64,000 nucleotides of DNA from assembly GCA_011525785.1 (NCBI GenBank), contig WYBT01000026.1:62001-126000 (forward strand). Direction: 5' to 3'. The stretch is from Planctomycetaceae bacterium. GTDB lineage: Bacteria > Planctomycetota > UBA1135 > GCA-002686595. A model generated the notes under the pieces. That model was not told the origin of the DNA, did not search any database, and saw nothing but the letters and a program-made list of their open reading frames with translations. A program made the translations under genes and the position numbers. Shown here in pieces: positions 46,198 through 53,354 of this stretch; within the stretch, counting starts at the first letter, position 1; each line of letters starts with the position of its first letter.

Positions 46198-47106
46198 ATG
46201 CACCCCGCCTGGACCGAGATCAGCGTGCTGGCGCCGCTGGAGTGGCACGAACTCGTGGCCGAGACGCTGGCCCTGGGCCCCTGCACTTCGGTGGCCTTCG
46301 GGCGCGCCTCGCTGGCCTCCGAGCCCGCGCCGCCGGGTTGGGACTGGGTGCGCACCTTCGTGATCGAGGGACAGGACGGCCCTGAATTGCGCGAGCGCGT
46401 CGCGGGCGAACTGCGCTCGCTCGCCGAGCGCAGCGGCGCGCCGGAACTCGCCGGACTCGCGCCACGCTTCCGCCGGCTGCCGCCCGAGGACTACGCCAAT
46501 TCCTGGCGCAAGAGCTGGAAAGCCCTGCGCGTCGCCCACTTCGCCATCACGCCCTACGACTGGCGCGGGCGGCTCCGTCCGAGCGACCGCCAGCTGCTGC
46601 TCGAGCCGGGCGGCGCGTTCGGCACAGGTCGTCACGCCACGACGCGCGCCTGCCTCGCGGCCGTCGCGCGCGAGGTGCGCCCCGGCCAGCGCATCCTCGA
46701 TGCGGGCACGGGCAGCGGCATCCTCTGTGTTGCGGCAGCGCTGTGCGGGGCCGAGCACGCGCTGGGCTTCGACATCGATCCCGCAGCTTTGCCGTATGCG
46801 CTCGAACTGGCGGAGCGCAACGGCGTGAGCGCGCGCTGCGAGTTCCGCGTCGGCGGCTTCGAGTGTCTGCGCGAGCACGAACGCGGCTTCGACGGCGTGC
46901 TGGCCAACATCTTCGCCGACCTGATCGCGCAGTACGCAGGCGAACTGGCGGCGCGCATGGCCCCGGGCGCGTGGTTCGCGTTCTCGGGCTGCGTCGACGC
47001 CAAGCGCCCGCTCGTGCTCGACGCGCTGGCCGGGGCGGGCCTCGAACTCGCGTCGCTGCGCACGCGCGGTCGCTGGGACACCTTCTGCGGCCGCCGCCCG
47101 CGCTGA
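46198..47106 (+). CDS. prmA: Ribosomal protein L11 methyltransferase
   Basis: A 302-residue SAM-dependent enzyme that trimethylates L11. The N-terminal substrate-recognition domain includes LPPEDYANSWRKSWKAL and the linker FAITPYDW. The Rossmann domain shows GGAFGTGRHATTRACL and LDAGTGSGILCVAAAL (motif I), FDIDPAAL, and the NIFADLIAQYAGEL motif. Length and the GTGxHxTT motif are PrmA-specific. It lies alone, divergent from the response regulator. Confidence 0.93.
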   Translation: MHPAWTEISVLAPLEWHELVAETLALGPCTSVAFGRASLASEPAPPGWDWVRTFVIEGQDGPELRERVAGELRSLAERSGAPELAGLAPRFRRLPPEDYANSWRKSWKALRVAHFAITPYDWRGRLRPSDRQLLLEPGGAFGTGRHATTRACLAAVAREVRPGQRILDAGTGSGILCVAAALCGAEHALGFDIDPAALPYALELAERNGVSARCEFRVGGFECLREHERGFDGVLANIFADLIAQYAGELAARMAPGAWFAFSGCVDAKRPLVLDALAGAGLELASLRTRGRWDTFCGRRPR

Positions 47107-47201
47107 GGGCTGCGCCACGAGCGGCGCGCGCTCGACAATGCGTTTTCCTTCAAGCCGCGCGGAAGCGGCGCTCGATCCTGGTGTGGAGGGTAGGCCACAT
47201 C

Positions 47202-48242
47202 ATGATCGAATCACGGGGGGCGGCGCTCCGCGCTGCCAGTGCGTCGGCGTGCGCCGCGCTGTGCGCGGTGCTGTGCAGTTTCAGCGGCGTGGGCACGGGC
47301 GCAGGCGGCGCGAGCAGCGCGGCGCCGGCGCTGGAGTGGAGCGTCTCGGCCGATGGCCGGCACGTGGCGATCAGCGCCGCGCGCGGACGCGCCAGCCAGT
47401 ACGACGCCTGGCTGGTGTCCGTCGCCGACGGCGCGGTGCGCGAACTCGAGGAGGTCGAACGCGCAGCGCCGCAACTGGAGTTCGACGCCGCCGGTCGCTT
47501 GCGCGTCTACACACTCGACGCCGAGCGCGGCACGCCCGCGCTGGTGTGGTTCGATCCCGCTTCGCTCGAGGTGCTCGACAGCACGCGCGATCGCGCGCGG
47601 ATCCGCGCCGAACTCGAGCCGCTGGAGCACGGCTGGGCGCGCGTGAGCACGCGTCGAGTGGGCGAGCGCAACGTCGCGCGCCGCGTCGACTGGCCCGAGC
47701 AGCGCAAGCACTTCGCACTCGACTCCAAGCGCGACGTCGAACTGTCGGTCGCCGAGAGCGAAGGCGTGGTGTTCTACACGCGCCGCGTCGGCGACCAGCT
47801 GCGCCTGGTGCGCCGCGATCTGCGCAACGACTCCGAGCGCACGCTCGTGGCCGAGGGGCGCGGACTCGTCGCCTGGCAAGTCTCGCGCGACGGCCGCTCG
47901 GTGGCGGTGGTCGAGCGCAGTGGCGAGAGCCGCATCCGCGTGCTCGACGCCGAGAGTGGCCAACTGGTCGCCGGCCCCTGGCTGGGCGATGAGGCGGCCT
48001 GGGCGCCCGGCGAAAGTGCGCGTTGCCTCATCGTCTCCAGCGGCGAGCGCCGCCAGGTGATCGACGTGCTGCTCGGCAAGCAGCACGAGGCCGGTGACTG
48101 GACGCGACTGGCGGCGCTGAGCGACGGCTCCTACGTGGTGCAGATCGAACGCGACCTGGTGCTGCTCGACTCGAACCTGAGCGAGCGGCGCGTGCTGTTC
48201 CAAGGCGCGAGCCTGCCGTCGCTTTCCACACGCGAGCAGTGA
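47202..48242 (+). CDS. Secreted beta-propeller-like protein of unknown function (paralogue 1)
   Basis: A 346-residue protein with an N-terminal signal or anchor segment (ALRAASASACAALCAVLCSF). The mature part repeats a pattern resembling TolB/WD-like blades: WSVSADGRHVAIS, WLVSVADGAVRELEE, LRLVRRDLRNDSERTL, WQVSRDGRSVAVV, IRVLDAESGQLVAG. The next gene has the same layout and is coupled by a four-base overlap; the pair probably arose by duplication. GGAGGG precedes the ATG by eleven bases. No enzymatic motif. Confidence 0.68.
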   Translation: MIESRGAALRAASASACAALCAVLCSFSGVGTGAGGASSAAPALEWSVSADGRHVAISAARGRASQYDAWLVSVADGAVRELEEVERAAPQLEFDAAGRLRVYTLDAERGTPALVWFDPASLEVLDSTRDRARIRAELEPLEHGWARVSTRRVGERNVARRVDWPEQRKHFALDSKRDVELSVAESEGVVFYTRRVGDQLRLVRRDLRNDSERTLVAEGRGLVAWQVSRDGRSVAVVERSGESRIRVLDAESGQLVAGPWLGDEAAWAPGESARCLIVSSGERRQVIDVLLGKQHEAGDWTRLAALSDGSYVVQIERDLVLLDSNLSERRVLFQGASLPSLSTREQ

Positions 48243-49324
48243 GCCACGCGCGCACACGCGCCTGGGCAGCCGCGGCCGCCGCCGCGGCCCTCGGGGTGAC
48301 CTTCATCCTCGCGGGCGTCGTGCTGATCGAGCCGGGCGGCCGCAGCGACGCTCCAACGACTCCTCAGCCGCCGCTGGCGTCGGCCGTCGACCTGCGCGTC
48401 GATCCGCGCGACCCGCTGGCGCTGCTGGTCGCCGCCGAGCCCTCGCACGACGGCCGTTGGCTCGCATTGGCGCTCGATTTCGAGCGCGTGGCGGGACTGC
48501 AGTCGATCTACCTGCTCTCGCTCGCCGACGCGAGCACACGCTACGTCGCCGAAGGCGTTCTCGCGCCGCAGCCCTGGGACGCCGAAGGGCTCCTGTGCTA
48601 CGTGGACCGCTCTACCGCGGCGCCGCGCGCGGTGTGGGTCGATCCTTCAGAACTCGCGCCCGTGCGCAGCGCGCCGGCGGCCGAGCTCACGCGCGACGCC
48701 GAGAGTTTGCTGGCCGGCCCGCGCTGGGCGCGGCGCACGCAGACGCGGCTGGCCGAGGGCGGCTACCTCGAGCGCATCGAGTGGCGCGGCCGCGAGCGCG
48801 CGCTCGAACTCGAGGCCCGTTCGCTGTTCGACATCGAGTTGAGCGCCCGGCCCGGCGAAGTCTTCCGGCTGCGCCGCGGCGAGCGTTCGCGCGCGCTCGA
48901 GCGCCATCGCCTGGACGAGCCCGGAGCGCCGCTCACGCTGATCGAGTCCGAGCACCTGGCGCAATTCCGGGTCGCACCCGACGGGCGCAAGGTGCTGGTC
49001 AGCGAGCGCCACGAGGGCCGCATCCGCTTCAGCGTGCGAGACACGGGCGACGGCGCGGAGCTCGCCGGCCCCTGGAGCGACGAACGTCTGGACGCGAACT
49101 GGCTGGCGCGCGCGGGCAGTCGCTATCTGGTCGTCTCGGTGGCCGATCGCCATCGCCTGGTCGACCTCGAAGCGAGTCGCGAAGTGGACCTGGGCGAGCA
49201 TCCGGCCTCGGCGCTGGATGTGCGCGTGCTCGCCGACGAGCGCATCCTGCGGCGTGGCGAGCAGCGCGTGGATGTGCTCGCGCCGACCGGCGAGCTGGTG
49301 CTGAGCCTGTTCCCGCCGCGCTGA
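48239..49324 (+). CDS. Secreted beta-propeller-like protein of unknown function (paralogue 2)
   Basis: A 361-residue protein from a GTG start overlapping the previous stop (GTGA). It has a transmembrane or signal segment (about residues 8-31, AAAAAAALGVTFILAGVVLI), a Pro-rich linker and repeated blade-like strands such as PSHDGRWLALALDFERV, YLLSLADASTRYV, FRVAPDGRKVLVSERHEGRIRFSV and YLVVSVADRHRLVDL. The similarity in layout to the upstream gene suggests tandem duplication. Function unknown. Confidence 0.68.
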   Translation: MSHARTRAWAAAAAAAALGVTFILAGVVLIEPGGRSDAPTTPQPPLASAVDLRVDPRDPLALLVAAEPSHDGRWLALALDFERVAGLQSIYLLSLADASTRYVAEGVLAPQPWDAEGLLCYVDRSTAAPRAVWVDPSELAPVRSAPAAELTRDAESLLAGPRWARRTQTRLAEGGYLERIEWRGRERALELEARSLFDIELSARPGEVFRLRRGERSRALERHRLDEPGAPLTLIESEHLAQFRVAPDGRKVLVSERHEGRIRFSVRDTGDGAELAGPWSDERLDANWLARAGSRYLVVSVADRHRLVDLEASREVDLGEHPASALDVRVLADERILRRGEQRVDVLAPTGELVLSLFPPR

Positions 49325-49339
49325 GTCCCGCGCGCGGGT

Positions 49340-50545
49340 TCAGAGCTTCGCCGCAGCGCGCGCCAGAGCCTGTTCGCGCCTGGGGTGCTTCTCGAGGAAC
49401 GCCGCCAGGCGCGCCATCGCGCCGCGGATCTTGTCGAGCGAGAGCGCGTACGACAGGCGTACGTGCGTGTCGACGCCGAAGGCGGTGCCGGGCACCAGGG
49501 CCAGGTTGTGCTGCTCGAGCAAGTCCTCGCAGAAGCCGCGCGTGCCGCGCTCGTCGAGGTAGGCCCGGACATCGGGGAAGGCGTAGAACGCGCCGCGCGG
49601 CCAGGGCGTGTTCAGCCCCAGCTCTCGCAGCGCGTCGACCAGCACGCGGCGGCGCGCATCGAACTGCGCGGCCATCGAGGCGACTTCGGGCGGCTCTGCG
49701 CCGGTCAAGGCCGCCAGGTAGGCCTCCTGCGAGACCGCGTTCGGGGCGCCGACCAGGTGCGAGTGCAGGCGTTCGATGCCGCTGATGACCTCGCGCGGGC
49801 CCGCGGCGAAGCCGATGCGATAGCCGGTCATCGCGTAGGACTTGCTCGCGCCGTCGAGCACCACCGTGCGCGCGCGCACGCCGGGCGACACGCTCACCGG
49901 ACTTGCGAACGGCTCGCCTTCGTAGACCAGCCGCTGGTAGATCTCGTCGGACAGCAGCCACAGGCCGCGCCGTTCGCACAACTCGGCCAGCCGCCGCACT
50001 TCGTCCGAGGTCCACACGTAGCCGGTGGGGTTGCTGGGACTGTTCAGCAGCACGCACTTGGTCCGCGGCGTGATGGCGCGCTCGATCGCGGCGAAGTCCG
50101 GGCCGCAGTCCGCGCGCGAGGGCACGTCGACGGGCACGCCGCCGGCGATGCGCACGATCTCCACGTAGCTGACCCAGGCGGGCAGGAGCAGCAGCACCTC
50201 GTCGCCCGGATCCACCAGCGCCAGCACGGCTCCGCTCAGCGCGTGCTTGGTGCTGTGGCACACGCAGACTTGCTCGGGCGCGTACTCCACGTTGCGCACG
50301 CGGCCGACGTGATCGGCGATGGCCTTGCGCAGCGCGCGCGAGCCGGCGGCCGGCGTGTAGCGCACGTCGCCCGAGCGCACCTTGCGACAGGCCGCATCCT
50401 GCACGCTCGCGGGCGCGGGGAAGTCGGGCTCGCCGACGGACATGTTGATCACGTCGCGGCCCGCGTCGACCAGCGCCTTGGCGCGGGCGTCGAGTGCGAG
50501 CGTGACCGAGAGGGAGACCGCTTGCGCGCGCGTGGAGAGACTCAT
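49340..50545 (-). CDS. aspC: Aspartate aminotransferase (class I, PLP-dependent)
   Basis: A 401-residue transaminase. The internal aldimine lysine is K235 in LDGASKSYAMTGYRIG. VGEPDFPAP (37-45), YTPAAGSRALRKAIADH, NSPSNPTG (168-175), LLSDEIYQRLVY and HVRLSYALS are class I hallmarks of the thermophile-type Asp/aromatic transaminases. The ATG at 50545 was selected because family homology starts there. It is convergent with the tandem secreted-protein genes and starts 182 bases from the next divergent gene. Substrate preference (aspartate, possibly prephenate) is not fixed by sequence alone. Confidence 0.9.
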   Translation of the reverse strand: MSLSTRAQAVSLSVTLALDARAKALVDAGRDVINMSVGEPDFPAPASVQDAACRKVRSGDVRYTPAAGSRALRKAIADHVGRVRNVEYAPEQVCVCHSTKHALSGAVLALVDPGDEVLLLLPAWVSYVEIVRIAGGVPVDVPSRADCGPDFAAIERAITPRTKCVLLNSPSNPTGYVWTSDEVRRLAELCERRGLWLLSDEIYQRLVYEGEPFASPVSVSPGVRARTVVLDGASKSYAMTGYRIGFAAGPREVISGIERLHSHLVGAPNAVSQEAYLAALTGAEPPEVASMAAQFDARRRVLVDALRELGLNTPWPRGAFYAFPDVRAYLDERGTRGFCEDLLEQHNLALVPGTAFGVDTHVRLSYALSLDKIRGAMARLAAFLEKHPRREQALARAAAKL

Positions 50546-50726
50546 GGGGATCACAGAAACTACCGCGTGCGCCGGGATTTTTCGCGCTCCGCGCCGGCGC
50601 GGAGCGTTCCCGGCTGTTTGGCGGCGGGAATTCCGGCGCTCCGGACGCGTCTGCGCGTGCGGTGGAAAATCCTTCCCGTGCGCGTCACCGTAGCACTGCG
50701 CCTCCGTCCCCCGCGCTCCGTTCAAC

Positions 50727-52769
50727 ATGGCCCTTCGCTCCCGCTTCCTGCGCGTCACCCTGATCGTGGGCGGCGTCCTGGCCTTCGCCGGCTACTTCGC
50801 GTTCTCGACCTTCTTCTTCAGCCCGACGGAGAGCGACTACCCGGCCGACGTGTCGACGCTCGTGCCGCGCGACGTGGACTTCTTCCTGGCCAAGGCGCGC
50901 GCGCGCGCGTTGTTCGACCAACCGCCGCGGCTGGCGGCGCAGGACGAAATCGACAAGACCGCCGCGTGGCAGTCCTGGATCGCCTCGCCCGAGTACGCGG
51001 CGTTCGACGCGGAGCATCAGCTCGAGCAGCAGCTCGAACGCGTGCGCAAGGAGCTCGCGGCCTTGCCGATCGATCCGCTCGCCGCGCTGGCGGCGCGCGA
51101 CATCGCCGTCGCGGGCTACTTCCGCGGCGCCACGCTGGCGAGCGCCGACTGGGCCTGCTACGCCCGCGCCAACTGGATCGGGAAGTTCGCCGCGAGCGCG
51201 CTGGCGCACCCGCGGCTGTTCCAACTGGACAAGCGCGGGTTCACGGTGGAGTCCGACGGCGCGGTGCTCACGCTGTCGGGAGCGCAACTCACTCGACCTG
51301 TGCACGTAGCGCGCATCGCCGATGTGGTCATCGTGGGCACGCAGCGCGAGTTGGTCGCGCGCGCGCTCGAGCTCAACGCGCGCGGCGGGCAGGAGTCGTT
51401 CGGGCTCAGCGCGCGCTACAGCGACTTCGTCCAGGCGCAGAAACGCGGCGGCGCCGGCGAGGAACTCGTGTCGCTGCGCGACGCGCTGGAGTTCAGCGTC
51501 GACTGGCGCGCGGCGATGGACAAGCTCGGTCTGAGCGGGCGCTGGCCGCCGGCCGACGCCTTCGAGCTCGGGCCGCGACTGGCGGCGCGGCTGTTCCAGC
51601 TGGGCTCGATCCGCACCCTGAGCGGCGTGCTCGGCTTCGACTCGGGCCTGGTCCTGCGCGCGCACGCCGATCTGTCGGTCGAGGTGCTCACGCCGCTGCA
51701 AAAGAGCCTGTACCGCATCGCCGGGCGCGAGACCCAGCGCGTCGTGGACGAGCTGGCCTTCATCGCGCCGGCGGACGTGCACAGCATGGGCCACATGGAG
51801 GTCAAGCTCGGCGAGTTCCTCAACGAGGTCTACCAGTCGCTCGAGCCGGCCGAGCGACAGTTGCTCGACGACACGCTGCGCGGCACGGGCCAGTTCACCG
51901 GCGCGGGCGCATTGATCGACGAACTCGAGTCGCTCTTCAAGGGGCGCATCGGCTGGATCGTGCGCGACAACGACTTCACCTACACCGCCGAGAAGGATCC
52001 GCCGAACGACGGAGCGATCGTGCCGGCGTTTGCGCTGGTGCTGTGGACGGAGAACACCGACAAGGCGCACCGCCGCATCCAGCAGTTGCAGCAGCTGGTG
52101 AGCGACAACCAGGCGCGCTTCGGGCTTCGCGGGCGCACCGGACAGCGCGCGGTCTTCACCAACGTGCTCAAGGGCGGCAACGAAGTGTGGGAGTTCTGGG
52201 CCCCGACGATTCCCGGCACCGGGCACATCGCCGTCTCGCGCAACGGCGACATGTACTTCATCTCGAACACGTACGCGCTGCTCTCGGACCTGCTGCGGCG
52301 CTTCAGCCGCGAGGAGAAGGTGCGCCGGCTCTCGGAGCGGCCCGACTTCGCTCAGGTCGTCTCCGAGGGTCGCGCGTCCTCGAACCTGCTGGCCTGGTTC
52401 GACCCGCGCTCGTTCGCCACGCTGGCGCGCCGCCTCGCCGAGCAGAGCGCCCTCGACGAGGTGAAGGCGCGCATCAACTGGGACCGCGAGCGCATGCTGG
52501 CCGAGGATGCTGTGCTGCGCGAGAGCTTCCCGGGCAAGGTGCGCGGGCAGTTGGACCAGGCGACTCAGGCGGAAGTCGACGCGCTCGTCGCGCCGCGCCT
52601 GGCGGAACTCGAGAGCCGCTTGCTGCGCGAGCAGGTGCCTGCGTTGCGCGCCGCCATGGACCGTCAGATCACCTACCTCGAGGCCTGCTCCGGCGCGTTC
52701 CTGAGCGTGAAGCTCGACCCCAAGTCGATCGACTTGTCGCTCTCGGCCATCGTTCCGCTCGACAAGTGA
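50727..52769 (+). CDS. Membrane-anchored DUF3352-like protein
   Basis: A 680-residue protein with one N-terminal transmembrane helix (LIVGGVLAFAGYFAFSTFFF, about 12-31) and a large extracytoplasmic region. Phrases such as LVPRDVDFFLAKA, RDIAVAGYFRG, VIVGTQRELVARALEL, and NGDMYFISNTYALLSDLLRRF are reminiscent of DUF3352-like proteins, whose role is unknown. A helical linker and an Arg/Glu-rich segment (about 565-640) are near the end. The stop codon lies inside or at the border of the 128-bp repeat downstream of tRNA-Leu. No catalytic residues are evident. Confidence 0.75.
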   Translation: MALRSRFLRVTLIVGGVLAFAGYFAFSTFFFSPTESDYPADVSTLVPRDVDFFLAKARARALFDQPPRLAAQDEIDKTAAWQSWIASPEYAAFDAEHQLEQQLERVRKELAALPIDPLAALAARDIAVAGYFRGATLASADWACYARANWIGKFAASALAHPRLFQLDKRGFTVESDGAVLTLSGAQLTRPVHVARIADVVIVGTQRELVARALELNARGGQESFGLSARYSDFVQAQKRGGAGEELVSLRDALEFSVDWRAAMDKLGLSGRWPPADAFELGPRLAARLFQLGSIRTLSGVLGFDSGLVLRAHADLSVEVLTPLQKSLYRIAGRETQRVVDELAFIAPADVHSMGHMEVKLGEFLNEVYQSLEPAERQLLDDTLRGTGQFTGAGALIDELESLFKGRIGWIVRDNDFTYTAEKDPPNDGAIVPAFALVLWTENTDKAHRRIQQLQQLVSDNQARFGLRGRTGQRAVFTNVLKGGNEVWEFWAPTIPGTGHIAVSRNGDMYFISNTYALLSDLLRRFSREEKVRRLSERPDFAQVVSEGRASSNLLAWFDPRSFATLARRLAEQSALDEVKARINWDRERMLAEDAVLRESFPGKVRGQLDQATQAEVDALVAPRLAELESRLLREQVPALRAAMDRQITYLEACSGAFLSVKLDPKSIDLSLSAIVPLDK

Positions 52770-52888
52770 TCCCGCGGGCGGCGCACGCCGCCGCACGCGC
52801 CTGGTGGTTCGACGTGTAGCGCGGGGGCGTCGGCTCTGCCGCTCCGCTGCACTACGCGGAGAGTGGCGCCCTCGAGTGGATTCGAACC
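52761..52888 (-). repeat. 128-bp repeat, distal copy, ending in a tRNA-Leu 3'-end remnant
   Basis: Together with 52949-53076 this forms a tandem direct repeat with a 188-bp period; both copies are 128 bp and differ mainly in hairpin loops and arms. It carries the inner hairpin GGCGGC-GCAC-GCCGCC, TGGTGGTTCGA (52802-52812, antisense to the tRNA-Leu T-arm) and the remnant at 52864-52888. Reliable homology starts at GATCCCGCGGG (52768), at the stop codon of the upstream plus-strand gene; earlier bases may match by chance. Confidence 0.8.
52864..52888 (-). repeat. Duplicated 3' end of tRNA-Leu (25 bp)
   Basis: Read on the minus strand, this is GGTTCGAATCCACTCGAGGG followed by CGCCA. It equals the T-loop, 3' T-stem, acceptor 3' strand and CCA of tRNA-Leu(GAG) except for the discriminator (G instead of A). 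It lies 188 bases from the real 3' end. Confidence 0.85.
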
Positions 52889-52948
52889 GGTAAGCCCCGA
52901 CTCCGCGCGGCTGTGCGCGCGGAGGGGCAACGACGCCTTGGCGTCGTT
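52889..52948 (-). repeat. Conserved core of the tRNA-associated element (tRNA-Leu copy)
   Basis: On the minus strand the order is the palindrome AACGACGCC-AA-GGCGTCGTT (52948-52929), a hairpin CTCCGCGCG-CACAGC-type loop-CGCGCGGAG (52924-52901), and the constant word CGGGGCTTACC (52899-52889). The tRNA-Glu element has the same order, an identical palindrome and constant word and the CACAG loop, with a different stem sequence. This covariation supports a functional RNA or DNA fold. No A or T runs flank the palindrome here. Confidence 0.75.
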
Positions 52949-53076
52949 GACAGGGGATCCCGCGGGCGGCGCTTGCCGCCGCACGCGCCTGGTGGTTCGA
53001 CGTGTAGCGCGGGATCGCCGGCGCGTTCGCTCCGGCGCGTTACGCGGAGAGTGGTGCCCTCGAGTGGATTCGAACC
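52949..53076 (-). repeat. 128-bp repeat, proximal copy, overlapping the tRNA-Leu 3' end
   Basis: The partner of 52761-52888. It includes the last 25 bases of the real tRNA-Leu. Arms GATCCCGCG (52956-52964) and CGCGGGATC (53008-53016) pair perfectly around GGCGGC-GCTT-GCCGCC. TGGTGGTTCGA at 52990-53000 is an exact inverted match of tRNA T-arm bases 53070-53080. Confidence 0.8.
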
Positions 53077-53136
53077 ACCACGGTGTTACCCGCCAGCACC
53101 TCAAGCTGGTGCGTCTGCCAATTCCGCCACGAGGGC
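53052..53136 (-). tRNA. tRNA-Leu(GAG)
   Basis: An 85-base class II tRNA: acceptor GCCCTCG/CGAGGGC, anticodon loop TTGAGGT with anticodon GAG, a long variable arm (GGGTAACACCG region), T-arm GTGG-TTCGAAT-CCAC, discriminator A and an encoded CCA. It is transcribed toward the tandem repeat region. Confidence 0.95.
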
Positions 53137-53241
53137 ACCTGATCGAGATCGGCGGGGGGCCTTGGTCAGACGTCGGGCGGGCCCACCCGCTCCGCTTCGA
53201 AGCGCGCTGCCCGAGGGGCGCCCGCTTTCAAAGGGGCGGGG

Positions 53242-53269
53242 AGTCTAGCAGCCGCCAAGGTGCGCGCAA
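53242..53269 (-). promoter_or_regulatory. Candidate promoter of tRNA-Leu
   Basis: On the minus strand: TTGCGC (53269-53264), a 16-base spacer and TAGACT (53247-53242), about 105 bases ahead of the tRNA. TAGACT is the same -10 as in the rpsB candidate. Confidence 0.4.
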
Positions 53270-53288
53270 GGGCTACCGCGCAGGCGTA

Positions 53289-53317
53289 TTGGAGGCCAGC
53301 GCGGCGCGCGCTAGGGT
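53289..53317 (+). promoter_or_regulatory. Candidate promoter of the phosphofructokinase gene
   Basis: TTGGAG (53289-53294), a 17-base spacer and TAGGGT (53312-53317), 38 bases before the ATG. It is divergent from the tRNA-Leu promoter. The weak -10 makes this tentative. Confidence 0.3.
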
Positions 53318-53354
53318 CTTTCGCCCTCGCTTTCGCGGGGCCACCACGAGAGCC

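Noticed and set aside
49385..52819. Long plus-strand open frame spanning the aminotransferase and the membrane-anchored gene
   Set aside because: It is antisense to a conserved transaminase and out of frame with the anchored protein; no recognisable domain.
52673..53104. Minus-strand open frame across the tRNA-Leu repeat
   Set aside because: It translates the tRNA and the repeat; no initiation signal and no protein similarity I can recognise.
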